A program made the position numbers and the translations under genes. Below the pieces are notes generated by a model. It was not told the origin of the DNA. It searched no databases and saw nothing but the letters and a program-made list of their open reading frames with translations. Shown here piece by piece: positions 1 to 8,563 of a stretch of 64,000 nucleotides of DNA. Source of the DNA: Oceanobacillus sojae (GTDB taxonomy: Bacteria > Bacillota > Bacilli > Bacillales > Amphibacillaceae); NCBI RefSeq assembly GCF_007991515.1, contig NZ_BJYM01000003.1, positions 62,001 through 126,000 of the forward strand, given 5' to 3'. The number at the start of each line of letters is the position of its first letter. The first letter of the stretch is position 1.

Positions 1-61
1 TTGGACTTTGGGGTAAATCAGGCTGTTCCTGCTGCTTTGGTCCTTTTCGATTTTTAGTCAT
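1..61 (-). CDS. 5' end of a small hydrophilic protein, cut by window edge
   Basis: Reading leftward, an ATG at 61 follows a GGAGG-like ribosome binding site and opens about 20 codons (MTKNRKGPKQQEQPDLPQSP) before the window ends. The stretch is rich in Lys, Gln and Pro and looks disordered. It sits 25 nt downstream of the zinc-ribbon gene on the same strand and is probably cotranscribed with it. No family is recognisable from so short a piece. The good ribosome binding site is the main support. Confidence 0.45.
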   Translation of the reverse strand, partial: MTKNRKGPKQQEQPDLPQSP

Positions 62-86
62 CTATATCCATCCTCCATAGTTGTAA

Positions 87-326
87 TTATTGCGCATTTG
101 TATTTGCAAAAGTATTTTCATCCTCAATTAAACCGCATGCTCCGCACTGTATCCTTTTATCCGGACCGTTGTAAGCAATATGAAAAACCTCTAATGGATC
201 CTGCTCATAATCATTTAACACTGCACCGGTATTGGCATCCAATTTGACCGGCTTTGCTATTTGTTCAATGATATTAAATCGGGAACGGTTTGTTTTACAT
301 CTGGGGCATTGGTAAGGCTGGTTCAT
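87..326 (-). CDS. small zinc-ribbon protein of unknown function
   Basis: A 79-residue protein with two CxxC knuckles, CPRC near the N-terminus and CGAC near the C-terminus, about 50 residues apart. This is the layout of a one-zinc ribbon. The middle is acidic with no membrane segment, so a cytoplasmic nucleic-acid- or protein-binding role is the natural inference. The ATG at 326 is preferred over an upstream GTG at 335 because the GAGGTG ribosome binding site is then correctly spaced. The next gene leftward (start at 61) follows closely. The specific function is unknown. Confidence 0.75.
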   Translation of the reverse strand: MNQPYQCPRCKTNRSRFNIIEQIAKPVKLDANTGAVLNDYEQDPLEVFHIAYNGPDKRIQCGACGLIEDENTFANTNAQ

Positions 327-484
327 ATATAACACCTCAATTTTTAATCATTTCACTCGAAGCTTAGCCTTATTTTCTCTGATTTACGCTAATTTATACG
401 GGAATTTTAAATGGAGTCTGTGCTTTGCAGGTTTAATTTAGACTGATTCTTTATCTTGCATACAAAAGTTTAGTTAATAATTTG

Positions 485-513
485 TTGACAAATAGAAATA
501 TAAAGCCTATAAT
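485..513 (+). promoter_or_regulatory. consensus SigA promoter upstream of wrbA-like gene
   Basis: TTGACA at 485-490, a 17-nt spacer and TATAAT at 508-513 give a perfect housekeeping promoter. A start near 520 would place about 325 nt of untranslated leader before the flavoprotein start at 846. An inverted repeat (517-558) covers the predicted start region. Confidence 0.75.
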
Positions 514-516
514 TAT

Positions 517-558
517 ATTTAATTCAATATAACTTAATTAAATAAGATTGAATTAAAT
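517..558 (+). promoter_or_regulatory. 12-bp inverted repeat at predicted transcription start (operator candidate)
   Basis: ATTTAATTCAAT (517-528) and its exact reverse complement ATTGAATTAAAT (547-558) are separated by 18 nt. They begin four bases after the -10 box of a consensus promoter. This position suits a repressor site, or a hairpin at the extreme 5' end of the message. The regulator is not identified. The region is very AT-rich, which raises the chance of coincidental repeats. Confidence 0.5.
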
Positions 559-845
559 GAAATTAAGGAAAAAATTATCTTTAAAACGAATTATTGCTTT
601 AATTTGGTCCATGTTTTCTGAGAATCTTCGGCAAAGCTTATAAAACCTTATGATTAAACCCGGTACCTTTGTATGCTGATTTATTTAGCAAAATAAATTG
701 TATTTGGTATAAAAATTAATGAATGAGGGATAAAAAGAATGATGTCAGATATCGGAGGACAGGGCTTGCGTTGAAAGAGGTGCAGCAAATGGGATTTTTA
801 GATAAATTATTTGGAAAATCAAATGAATCGAAGGAGATGGAAAGT
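559..845 (+). other. long untranslated leader before wrbA-like gene
   Basis: This stretch lies between the predicted promoter and the chosen start codon. It matches no riboswitch consensus I know. An in-frame extension of the downstream ORF reaches back to 723, and an ATG at 789 has a usable AGAGGTG ribosome binding site. Part of the interval could therefore encode an N-terminal extension of the flavoprotein. Confidence 0.4.
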
Positions 846-1457
846 ATGTCAAATACAAAAGTAGCAGTTATTTTTTACAGTATGGGTGGTACCAACTACC
901 AAATGGCAAAATGGGCAGCAGAAGCGGCTGAAGCTAAAGGTGCTGAAGTAAGAGTATTAAAAGTACAGGAATTAGCTCCAGAATCAGTTATTGAAGGAAA
1001 TCCGGTATGGAAAGCTACAGTGGAAGCAACAAAAGATGTTCCGGTTGCAGCTTCAGAAGATCTTGAGTGGGCAGATGCAATTATTTTCAGCACACCAACA
1101 CGTTTCGGAAACATGCCTTCGCAAATGAAACAGTTTTTAGATATCCAAGGCGGGCTTTGGGCAAGCGGAAAAACCGTTAACAAAGTGGTCAGTGCGATGT
1201 CTTCTGCACAGAACCCGCATGGCGGTCAGGAAGCAACTATTCTGTCACTATATACCAGCATGATGCACTGGGGAGCAATCATCGTTCCTCCAGGTTACTC
1301 TGATGAATCTGTATTTGCAGCTGGTGGAAATCCATATGGAACTAGTGTTACTGTCGATCAGGATGGAAAAATGGTTGAAGATGTACAAGCTGCTGTGAAA
1401 CATCAGGCAGAGCGCACAGTTACAGCTGCTGAATGGGTTAAAAAAGGAAATCAGTAA
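846..1457 (+). CDS. wrbA: NAD(P)H:quinone oxidoreductase, WrbA type (flavodoxin fold)
   Basis: A 203-residue cytoplasmic flavoprotein expected to reduce quinones by two electrons using NAD(P)H and FMN, protecting against quinone redox cycling. The N-terminal KVAVIFYSMGGTNYQMA is the FMN-phosphate loop. STPTRFGNMPSQMKQFLD and the later GGQEATILSLYTSMMHWG are WrbA signatures around the flavin ring. ATG 846 is chosen because it follows GAAGGAGATGG and places the phosphate loop at the N-terminus. ATG 789 would add 19 residues (MGFLDKLFG...). The gene appears monocistronic behind a consensus promoter. Confidence 0.9.
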   Translation: MSNTKVAVIFYSMGGTNYQMAKWAAEAAEAKGAEVRVLKVQELAPESVIEGNPVWKATVEATKDVPVAASEDLEWADAIIFSTPTRFGNMPSQMKQFLDIQGGLWASGKTVNKVVSAMSSAQNPHGGQEATILSLYTSMMHWGAIIVPPGYSDESVFAAGGNPYGTSVTVDQDGKMVEDVQAAVKHQAERTVTAAEWVKKGNQ

Positions 1458-1624
1458 TTAATGACATTAAAAAAGATGGTACCTCTTTCTATTAGGGGTA
1501 TTGTCTTTTTTATTAGTATCAACATAGCTTGGTGAGTGTCGGTAATTACTTACATAAAAAATGAATCCTTTCTTGGTGCTTTATCGTAAATATAGATGCA
1601 GCAATAAGAGAGGAAGAGCAGAAG

Positions 1625-3334
1625 ATGGGAATTTTATTAGCAACTTTAATAAGTATGATTTTATACGTGATTGTAGCAGTTGTAGTAGCTTTTGCTTCAT
1701 CGGTACAAACAGGGCGGGTGCTGAAATTTGCTTTTGGATTATTTGTTTTTGGTTTTATTGTTTTAGCCGTCATTAACTATTTTATGATGCCGGCAATTAC
1801 TATTCCGAATATGCTATTGATTAATTTAATTACTGCTATTGTCCTTGCACCGGCTTTGACGGCAATATTAAAGCCGAATAATTTTATGGAGAAAAAGCTG
1901 TTTATACCATTGTTCAGCATTTTTGGATTAGGACTGTTATTATTTATCGCTGTAATCATTACCGGTTTTACAGTATTGGACAATGCACATAATACGATCA
2001 CAGTAAATGAAGAGTCCGAGGCAAAGCCGTTATCTAAGGATGAAACACCGATTACTGTGGCCCCTGAATTTGCACGTAACAAGATTCAAAAGGCAATGAG
2101 TGTTGTGCCAAACGCCCAATTCTATGACTTAGGCAAGCTACAGGTACAGCAGGTGGGAGATGAAATTGTTTACGTTGCTCCTGTTGAATTCGCTGACTTT
2201 TGGAAGTTTGTCCGTGGAAAAGAAACAGCTGGGTACTTTACGATTTCTGCAACAGATGTAAACGCACAGCCAACGTTTGAAGAGGAGCCTATGGAATATA
2301 CAAATTCCAGCTATTTTCATAAATATGTGCAGCGTGTAATTTATAATAAGTTTCCGCAATATATACAAGGTGGAGAAGCACAAATAGAAGTGGATGATGA
2401 TGGAAAGCCATGGTATGTTCAAACCATTTATAAGCCGATGAATATTACAAATAAACCAAATCTGGATAAGCTTCAGGTAGTGGTGATTGATCCGGTCACT
2501 GGTGAAATGAATGCTTATCAAACAGACGAGGCTCCAGACTTTATTGAAGGATCTGTAAGCTCAGAAATGGCTACGTTAACGAATGATTATTATGGGAAAT
2601 ATGTTCATGGCTGGTTAAACAGCGTCTTTGGCAAGAGAGATGTGAAGCTGCCTAACCAATCTGGCACGGAATCTGGGGTTACACCAATGTTTGATGAGAA
2701 TGGAGATATGTTTTATTTTACCGATATGACCTCCCCGAAGGAAAATATTGATTCTGCATTAGGTTATACATTAGTGAATGCACGAACCGGAGAGCTGACC
2801 TATTATGGCGGTGAGAAGAACAACGGTATTATGGACAGTGAAGGAGCAAAGCAAATCGTTAATAAGGAATTCCCGGAGAAGAAATGGGAAGGATCTATGC
2901 CTGTTCTATACAATGTTGACGGAAATCCAACCTGGGTTGTCAATGTACTGGATCCGAATGGATTGCATAAACAGTATGCCTACATTAAAGCGAATGATTC
3001 AGACTTTGTCGTGTTTGGCGATACTGCAAATGCTGCTTTGGATGCCTATCGGATGGCTCTGTTACAGGACCCTGGAAATACGGGAGCTACTGGTGATACT
3101 GTCACTGAGACTGTTCTAGGAACCGTCAGTCGTGTAGTTGTGAACTCGACAGAGCAGGGGCAGATTATCCAATTTTTACTTGAAAACGATACAACGATCT
3201 ATACTGTAAATGCCAGCAAGGCTCCATTAGCAATCTTTCTGGAACAGGGAGATAATATTGAGGCAGAAGCACAGCTGATGGATAATGGTACTGCAACCAT
3301 TGAAGTGATGGAGATTGATGGTTTAACAAAATAG
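1625..3334 (+). CDS. membrane protein with PepSY-like extracytoplasmic repeats
   Basis: A 569-residue protein of unrecognised family. Four hydrophobic segments lie at roughly 1-25, 33-55, 58-80 and 90-114, followed by about 450 hydrophilic residues that would lie outside the membrane. That portion contains repeated PepSY-like units, including VVVIDPVTGEMNAYQTDEAP near 290 and LVNARTGELTYYGG near 385. The last 70 residues look like a small OB-like beta domain. AGGAAG precedes the ATG. The gene is alone, ends in a terminator hairpin and has no obvious partner. PepSY domains often restrain peptidases or sense the envelope, but that role is only a guess here. Confidence 0.7.
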   Translation: MGILLATLISMILYVIVAVVVAFASSVQTGRVLKFAFGLFVFGFIVLAVINYFMMPAITIPNMLLINLITAIVLAPALTAILKPNNFMEKKLFIPLFSIFGLGLLLFIAVIITGFTVLDNAHNTITVNEESEAKPLSKDETPITVAPEFARNKIQKAMSVVPNAQFYDLGKLQVQQVGDEIVYVAPVEFADFWKFVRGKETAGYFTISATDVNAQPTFEEEPMEYTNSSYFHKYVQRVIYNKFPQYIQGGEAQIEVDDDGKPWYVQTIYKPMNITNKPNLDKLQVVVIDPVTGEMNAYQTDEAPDFIEGSVSSEMATLTNDYYGKYVHGWLNSVFGKRDVKLPNQSGTESGVTPMFDENGDMFYFTDMTSPKENIDSALGYTLVNARTGELTYYGGEKNNGIMDSEGAKQIVNKEFPEKKWEGSMPVLYNVDGNPTWVVNVLDPNGLHKQYAYIKANDSDFVVFGDTANAALDAYRMALLQDPGNTGATGDTVTETVLGTVSRVVVNSTEQGQIIQFLLENDTTIYTVNASKAPLAIFLEQGDNIEAEAQLMDNGTATIEVMEIDGLTK

Positions 3335-3354
3335 CAGCTAGATATACGCGTACC

Positions 3355-3393
3355 AATCCCTTATTGTTAAAAACAGCAATAGGGGATTTTTTT
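3355..3393 (+). terminator. rho-independent terminator after the PepSY-like gene
   Basis: The arms AATCCCTTATTGTT and CAGCAATAGGGGATT pair with one bulge around a short A-rich loop and are followed by seven T residues. It lies 20 nt after the stop codon at 3334. Confidence 0.8.
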
Positions 3394-3480
3394 GATTTGT
3401 TGAAAGATGACTTTTCCATGTAGTTTAAGTATTGAGATTAGAATAATAAGAAATATTTTTTTAGAATATCAAAATGGTTG

Positions 3481-3511
3481 TTGACTCTTGCCTTAGGTAG
3501 GAGTCTATTGT
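3481..3511 (+). promoter_or_regulatory. MerR-type promoter/operator with 19-bp spacer
   Basis: TTGACT (3481-3486) and TATTGT (3506-3511) are 19 bp apart, the long spacing diagnostic of promoters that MerR proteins twist into activity. The spacer carries the dyad GACTC...CC-TTA-GG...GAGTC (3483-3505). It lies 25 bp upstream of a MerR-family gene, so autoregulation is expected. Confidence 0.8.
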
Positions 3512-3536
3512 TTATTTATGAGGAGGTGAGTTTCAT

Positions 3537-4277
3537 ATGCTGACGGTTAAGCAAGTAGCTGATTTAACCGGAATAACGATCAAAACACTTTATCATTATC
3601 ATAAGATTGGACTGTTAGAGCCGGGAGAAATCACAGAAGCTGGATATCGTTTATATGCGAAAAAGGAATTAGAAAAATTACAGCATATTTTGTTTTATCG
3701 TGAATTAGATTTTTCATTAGAGTCTATTCAGAAAATATTGTATGAGAAAAAAAGCCGTTACGATATGTTAATGGAACAAAAGAGACTGATAGAAGACAAG
3801 AGAGAACGAATGAATCTGATATTAAATACTCTTAACGAAACTATATACTTTGAGGAGCGTGGAGAAGTGATGGATAATCAAAATATGTTTAAAGGGTTAA
3901 ATCAAGAACAATGGCAGGAACAGTTAAAAGAACAAAATGAATATCTGCAGGAAACTTATCAATACGAAATCCCTGTAGATAATATTGAAGCGGAGGAATT
4001 AAATGAATCAGCCAGAGAATCGAAAGCGTTTATGGATAAAATGGCTTTTGCTTTAAAAAAGGGATGGACAGTAAATGATGAAAGGGTCAAGCAGCTTATC
4101 TCTGAGCATATTAAGTATATCAATGACAACATTATGAAGGTAGACTCACAAGGGTTTGTTGAATCAACATGGTTTTTTATTACTGATGAATTTCACAAAA
4201 ATATGTTAGAGAATCAACAAACAGGATTAACTTATTATTTGTATGCTGCTTCTGTTAACTATGCAAAGCAAGGCTAG
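3537..4277 (+). CDS. MerR family regulator with TipAS ligand-binding domain
   Basis: A 246-residue regulator. Residues 1-70 form a MerR winged helix (VKQVADLTGITIKTLYHYHKIGLL). A coiled-coil dimerisation helix follows at about 75-115. The C-terminal half (LNQEQWQEQLKEQNEYLQET onward) matches the TipAS antibiotic-recognition fold. In characterised relatives (TipAL, Mta) ligand binding activates the regulator's own promoter and often multidrug export genes. No export gene is adjacent here, so its targets beyond itself are unknown. The start follows GAGGAGGTGAG at ideal spacing, and the MerR-type promoter sits directly upstream. Confidence 0.9.
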   Translation: MLTVKQVADLTGITIKTLYHYHKIGLLEPGEITEAGYRLYAKKELEKLQHILFYRELDFSLESIQKILYEKKSRYDMLMEQKRLIEDKRERMNLILNTLNETIYFEERGEVMDNQNMFKGLNQEQWQEQLKEQNEYLQETYQYEIPVDNIEAEELNESARESKAFMDKMAFALKKGWTVNDERVKQLISEHIKYINDNIMKVDSQGFVESTWFFITDEFHKNMLENQQTGLTYYLYAASVNYAKQG

Positions 4278-4375
4278 ACAAATTATTCATAAGCAGAAAA
4301 AAGAGAGACTGTAAAAATAACTTTGAAAATAAAAAATTATATGTTATCCTTTAATTGTAATTCGAAAATTAAATA

Positions 4376-4460
4376 GTCAACACTAGGGGAGCCTTTGGCT
4401 GAGACGAATATTCGGACCCTTTGAACCTGATCTGGTTAGCACTAGCGTAGGGAAGTGGCA
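4376..4460 (+). promoter_or_regulatory. TPP riboswitch (thi-box)
   Basis: The conserved thi-box elements appear in order: CTAGGGGAGCC, GGCTGAGA, then CCCTTTGAACCTGATCTGG and GTTAGCACTAGCGTAGGGAA. It precedes a leader terminator and the thiazole synthesis operon. Binding of thiamine pyrophosphate is expected to stop transcription when the vitamin is plentiful. Confidence 0.97.
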
Positions 4461-4507
4461 GGAACATGACGATATATAATTCGATCGCTGAATTTTTATA
4501 TAATCAG

Positions 4508-4538
4508 GGCCACTTATCCAATGGATGAGTGGCCTTTT
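4508..4538 (+). terminator. riboswitch-controlled leader terminator of the thi operon
   Basis: The stem GGCCACTTATCC / GGATGAGTGGCC (one G-U pair) is followed by a run of T residues. It lies about 50 nt after the thi-box and about 50 nt before tenI, as expected for the expression platform. Confidence 0.9.
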
Positions 4539-4585
4539 TCGTTTCTTCCGCTGATTCTCGGGAAATGAAAGAAAGGAGCGATGGC

Positions 4586-5197
4586 ATGGGCAAACAATTA
4601 CATCTTATCAGTGATGGAAATTTTACTAAACAGCATTTGCAAATAATTAAGCAGATTCATAGAGATATTGATTTTCTGCATATCCGGGAGAAAAAGAAGA
4701 CAGCAAAGGAAATCATGGAAATAATTGAAGCATTAGAAAGCATCGAAATTCCATTAGCGAAAGTAATTGTAAATGACCGGGCTGATATCGCTGTGATGAA
4801 ACAGTGTGCAGGTGTCCAGCTGGCATATCACAGTCCTTCCATGCCGCTTGTGAAAAAGTGCTTCTCTGCGCTCTTAACAGGGAAGTCTGTTCATTCCTTA
4901 CTCGAAGCAGAACAGGCTCAACAGGAAGGGGCAGATTATGTGCTGTATGGTCATCTCTATCCCAGCAGGTCCAAGCCTGGCCAGCAGCCGAGAGGATTAG
5001 CTGACCTTCGGGAAATCACCAATGTATTATCTGTTCCGGTCTACGCTATTGGCGGGATTACTCCAGAACGAACGAAAGAAGTAATGAAGGCAGGGGCAGC
5101 CGGGGCAGCGGTAATGTCTGGTATTTGGAAGGTGGATAATCCGGTACAAACTGTCGAGGCTTACCGGGAAGTGTTGGATACTTGGGAAGGTGGGTGA
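4586..5197 (+). CDS. tenI: thiazole tautomerase TenI (ThiE-like fold)
   Basis: A 203-residue TIM-barrel protein. It resembles thiamine phosphate synthase, but the TenI-type loop YGHLYPSRSKPGQQPRGL and SVHSLLEA suggest the aromatising thiazole tautomerase that finishes the ThiG product. The C-terminal VYAIGGITPE is the phosphate-binding loop shared by both enzymes. ATG 4586 follows GAAAGGAG; an upstream in-frame extension to 4529 falls in the terminator and is not used. It is the first gene of the riboswitch operon. A ThiE function cannot be excluded without comparing active-site residues. Confidence 0.85.
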   Translation: MGKQLHLISDGNFTKQHLQIIKQIHRDIDFLHIREKKKTAKEIMEIIEALESIEIPLAKVIVNDRADIAVMKQCAGVQLAYHSPSMPLVKKCFSALLTGKSVHSLLEAEQAQQEGADYVLYGHLYPSRSKPGQQPRGLADLREITNVLSVPVYAIGGITPERTKEVMKAGAAGAAVMSGIWKVDNPVQTVEAYREVLDTWEGG

Positions 5198-5199
5198 AG

Positions 5200-6336
5200 G
5201 TGAAAAAACAGTTTGATCAAATCATTGTAGGCGGTGGGGTAATTAGCTGTTCTATTGCTTATCAGCTGGCTAAAAGAGGCTATCGGGTGCTGATAGTAGA
5301 AAGGGATCAAATCGGATGTGAGGCATCAAGTGCTGCAGCTGGAATGTTAGGAGCTCAAGGAGAATTTGCAGAGAAGAGTCCTCTTTTCCAATTTGCACAA
5401 GAGAGCAGAGCATTATTTAAAGATTTATCCAAAGAGTTGTATGAAAAATCAGGGATTGATATTCAGTATATTCATAAGGGGATTATGAAGCTTGCTTTTC
5501 ATCAGCATCAGTGCAACAAGCTGAAAACAATCGCTGCATTTCAGAGAGAAGAGGATAATCCTGCTTATTTGCTGTCCGTAGAAGAAGCAAGGAAGATGGA
5601 ACCAGGCTTAACAGAGAATCTTCATGCTGTTCTTTATCTGCCCAATGATGGTCAGGTTTCTGCCCGTCATCTTACGGAGGCGTTCACCCTGGCTGCCTAT
5701 CATCATGGTGCAGCTTTGCGTGAACAGGAAAAAGTAATTGAGCTGTTGATAGAAAATGGAGCAGTTCATGGAGTCCGGACAACAAAGGGAGCTTATTATG
5801 CTGATCAAATCGTTATTGCAACAGGTGCCTTTGGAGATGAACTGCTGCCTGAAGATTATGGCACAATTCCGGTGAAGGGGGAATGTCTGCTGCTGGAATT
5901 AGAAGAGAATTTATTTCAAACTACGCTTTGGATGGATGGCTGTTATCTCGTTCCAAAGCAAGGGGAAAAAGTGATTGTTGGAGCATCTTCCATCCCCGAT
6001 AAAACAGATAAGCATGTTCATGCTGCGAGCGTTCACAAGCTATTGTCACGAGCACAGAAAATGGTTCCGCGGCTGGGAGAAGCGAGGATAAGCAGTTTTT
6101 GGGCGGGAGTCAGACCTGCCACAGCTGATGAACTTCCATACTTGGGAGAGGTTCCAGATGTTGCTGGTTTATATACGGCAAAGGGACATTACCGGAATGG
6201 CATACTGCTATCGCCAATTACGGGAATCTATATGGCAGATTTAATAGAGAATAAACCGGTTAATCCATTTTATTACGATAGCTTTAGCTTGAATCGTCAA
6301 GGCAATAAACTGGAAAAGGCAGGTGAGTCACAATGA
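5200..6336 (+). CDS. thiO: glycine oxidase ThiO
   Basis: A 378-residue FAD enzyme oxidising glycine to the imine needed for thiazole formation. The dinucleotide motif QIIVGGGVISCSIAYQLA is at the N-terminus. EASSAAAGMLGAQGE is the ThiO signature, and VRPATADELPYLGEVP plus KGHYRNGILLSPITG form the C-terminal FAD-binding part. GTG 5200 is the preferred start, with AAGGTGG seven bases upstream. GTG 5194 or TTG 5182 would overlap the tenI stop (5195-5197). Its stop overlaps the thiS ATG, indicating translational coupling. Confidence 0.93.
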   Translation: MKKQFDQIIVGGGVISCSIAYQLAKRGYRVLIVERDQIGCEASSAAAGMLGAQGEFAEKSPLFQFAQESRALFKDLSKELYEKSGIDIQYIHKGIMKLAFHQHQCNKLKTIAAFQREEDNPAYLLSVEEARKMEPGLTENLHAVLYLPNDGQVSARHLTEAFTLAAYHHGAALREQEKVIELLIENGAVHGVRTTKGAYYADQIVIATGAFGDELLPEDYGTIPVKGECLLLELEENLFQTTLWMDGCYLVPKQGEKVIVGASSIPDKTDKHVHAASVHKLLSRAQKMVPRLGEARISSFWAGVRPATADELPYLGEVPDVAGLYTAKGHYRNGILLSPITGIYMADLIENKPVNPFYYDSFSLNRQGNKLEKAGESQ

Positions 6337-6536
6337 AAATAACAGTGAACGGCAATGGATTAGAAATTCAGGATGAGGTAAAGCACATCAAAGGTCTAAT
6401 TGATTTTCTGGAATTGGAAGATAAACCTTTGATCATTGAGCATAATCAGCAGATATTGCAAAAGGAAGAGCATGAAAAAGCTGTACTGGAAAATGGAGAT
6501 AAGGTTGAGATCGTTCATTTTGTTGGAGGGGGTTAA
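6333..6536 (+). CDS. thiS: sulfur carrier protein ThiS
   Basis: A 67-residue ubiquitin-like protein ending in HFVGGG. The terminal diglycine is adenylated by ThiF, thiocarboxylated, and delivers sulfur to ThiG. The sequence MKITVNGNGLEIQDE opens the beta-grasp fold. Its ATG overlaps the thiO stop in ATGA, and thiG begins three bases after its own stop. The length and tail are typical of the family. Confidence 0.95.
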   Translation: MKITVNGNGLEIQDEVKHIKGLIDFLELEDKPLIIEHNQQILQKEEHEKAVLENGDKVEIVHFVGGG

Positions 6537-6539
6537 GAA

Positions 6540-7310
6540 ATGCTTAAAGTTGGAAACTATCAATTTAAATCTCGTTTATTTTTAGGAACAGGAAAATATC
6601 CTGATTTCGATATTCAAAAGCAGGCGGTAGATAAATCAGGGACAGAGGTACTCACCTTTTCTGTAAGAAGGATGAATATTTACGATCCCTCACTGCCAAA
6701 TTTTTTAGAAAAAATTGATGTGGATCGATATACGTTTTTACCAAATACGGCAGGTGCGAAGGACGCAAAAGAGGCCGTGCGCATTGCTAAACTAGCTGCT
6801 GCTTCGGGACGATGTGATATGGTGAAAGTGGAAATTATTGGATGTAATAAAACATTGCTCCCAGATCCTGTTGAGACATTAAAAGCTACAGAAGAGCTGG
6901 TGGCAGAAGGCTTTACCGTACTTCCATATACATCAGATGATGTTGTGCTGGCCAAAAAACTGGAGGAAGCAGGTGCGCATGCAGTGATGCCCGGAGCTTC
7001 ACCAATTGGAAGTGGTCAAGGGATTATCAATCCTTTAAATCTCTCTTTTATTATCGAGCAGTCATCAGTACCTGTTATTGTTGACGCAGGTATCGGATCG
7101 CCGGCTGATACAGCTTATGCCATGGAACTGGGAGCAGATGGCGTTTTATTGAATACAGCAGTTTCTGGAGCGGATAATCCTGTGAAAATGGCTGAAGCGA
7201 TGAAATACGCAGTGGAGGCAGGACGGCTGGGATATGAAGCAGGAAGAATTCCAAAGAAAGACTATGCTGTAGCCAGCAGCCCTGAGGAAGGGATCAGCGT
7301 TGGAAACTAA
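6540..7310 (+). CDS. thiG: thiazole synthase ThiG
   Basis: A 256-residue TIM-barrel enzyme that condenses 1-deoxy-xylulose 5-phosphate, ThiO-derived imine and ThiS thiocarboxylate into thiazole phosphate. Diagnostic stretches are [47 protein letters not shown] with the Schiff-base lysine region, [13 protein letters not shown] and [18 protein letters not shown]. The ribosome binding site GGAGGGGG lies in the end of thiS. The last codons overlap the TTG start of thiF, so the two are coupled. Confidence 0.97.
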   Translation: MLKVGNYQFKSRLFLGTGKYPDFDIQKQAVDKSGTEVLTFSVRRMNIYDPSLPNFLEKIDVDRYTFLPNTAGAKDAKEAVRIAKLAAASGRCDMVKVEIIGCNKTLLPDPVETLKATEELVAEGFTVLPYTSDDVVLAKKLEEAGAHAVMPGASPIGSGQGIINPLNLSFIIEQSSVPVIVDAGIGSPADTAYAMELGADGVLLNTAVSGADNPVKMAEAMKYAVEAGRLGYEAGRIPKKDYAVASSPEEGISVGN

Positions 7311-8322
7311 TCGTTATCACCGCCAAATATTATTTGCTCCAATTGGTGAAGCCGGTCAGGAAAAACTGATCCGGAGTCATGTGCTGATTGTCGGTGCAGG
7401 CGCACTGGGATCAAGCAGTGCAGAAGCGTTGACACGTGCCGGTGTTGGTCAACTAACAATAATTGACCGGGATTATGTAGAAGAAAGTAACCTGCAGCGG
7501 CAACAGCTGTTCAGTGAAGCGGATATGAAGCAGAAGATGCCAAAAGCGGTTGCCGCCAAACAAAGGCTTTCTGAAGTGAATAGCCACGTTAAAATAGACG
7601 CAATTGTTGGAGATGCCGAGATAGATATACTAAGGGAAATCGTACCTGAGACAGATTTGATCATCGATGCTACGGATAATTTTGAGACGAGGCTTTTACT
7701 GAATGATATCGCGCAAAAGTATCAAAAGCCCTGGATTTACGGAGCAGTTGTAGCCAGCTATGGAGTTACCTTTACTGTTCTACCTGATAAAACGCCTTGT
7801 TTACAATGTCTGCAGGAATATATTCCTGCTAACGGTGCTACCTGTGACAGTGTCGGAATTATTCAGCCTGTTGTGCAAAAAGTTGTTTCCCAGCAAATAA
7901 CAGAGGCACTAAAGCTATTAACAGGTAACGAAGCAGCTTTATCAGGAAAGCTTATATCCTTTGACCTTTGGAAAAATGAGCATACGGAAATGGAGGCAGA
8001 AGCATTACGCAAACCAGATTGCCCATCATGCTCATCGAAAAGAAGCTATCCCAACTTAGCCTATGATTCCCGGCTGAAAACAGCTGTGTTATGCGGAAGA
8101 AATACAGTCCAGCTACGCCCGCAGCGTAAACAGACGGATTTGGATGAAGTGGCAAAAGAGCTGAAGAAAAATAAACAAATTAAATTGTTTGAAAATCCTT
8201 ATCTGCTTTCGTTTGAAGTTGATTCTTTCCGGATTGTTCTTTTTCAGGACGGAAGAACATTGGTTCATGGGACAATGGATTCGATAGAAGCAAAAAATAT
8301 TTATCACCGCTATTTGGGGTGA
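7300..8322 (+). CDS. thiF: ThiS adenylyltransferase ThiF
   Basis: A 340-residue E1-like enzyme activating the ThiS C-terminus with ATP. It shows the nucleotide loop [21 protein letters not shown], the [13 protein letters not shown] signature, and paired CxxC zinc ligands (CLQC and CPSC). An extra C-terminal domain of about 90 residues follows the zinc site, typical of Bacillus ThiF. Translation is inferred to start at TTG 7300, inside the thiG reading frame, because the E1 fold begins immediately with [15 protein letters not shown]. It is the last gene of the operon. Confidence 0.93.
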   Translation: METNRYHRQILFAPIGEAGQEKLIRSHVLIVGAGALGSSSAEALTRAGVGQLTIIDRDYVEESNLQRQQLFSEADMKQKMPKAVAAKQRLSEVNSHVKIDAIVGDAEIDILREIVPETDLIIDATDNFETRLLLNDIAQKYQKPWIYGAVVASYGVTFTVLPDKTPCLQCLQEYIPANGATCDSVGIIQPVVQKVVSQQITEALKLLTGNEAALSGKLISFDLWKNEHTEMEAEALRKPDCPSCSSKRSYPNLAYDSRLKTAVLCGRNTVQLRPQRKQTDLDEVAKELKKNKQIKLFENPYLLSFEVDSFRIVLFQDGRTLVHGTMDSIEAKNIYHRYLG

Positions 8323-8391
8323 GAGTACTAAAATAAGAAGATGCTGGTGTTTCTTAGAAAAAAAGCCATATTTTATTCCGTCCTTATTATC

Positions 8392-8427
8392 ATCGCCTCT
8401 TGTCTTTACAGGGGCGATTTTTTCTCG
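8392..8427 (+). terminator. terminator of the thi operon
   Basis: ATCGCC and GGCGAT pair with additional weaker pairing inside (CTCTTGT/ACAGGGG), followed by six T residues. It lies 70 nt after the thiF stop. Confidence 0.85.
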
Positions 8428-8563
8428 TCAATAATAATGAAAACTGTATGTGGATTAAACAAAAAATCTATTTATAAGAATGAAATTATTATTCGATATG
8501 GATATAATGGATAATACATAAACAGGGTGCAATTGTCTTAATAAAAATTGAAGGAGAATAGAT

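Noticed and set aside
2138-2521. Leftward 127-codon ORF
   Set aside because: It lies wholly inside the PepSY-like gene on the opposite strand, with Cys/His/Ile-rich shadow composition.
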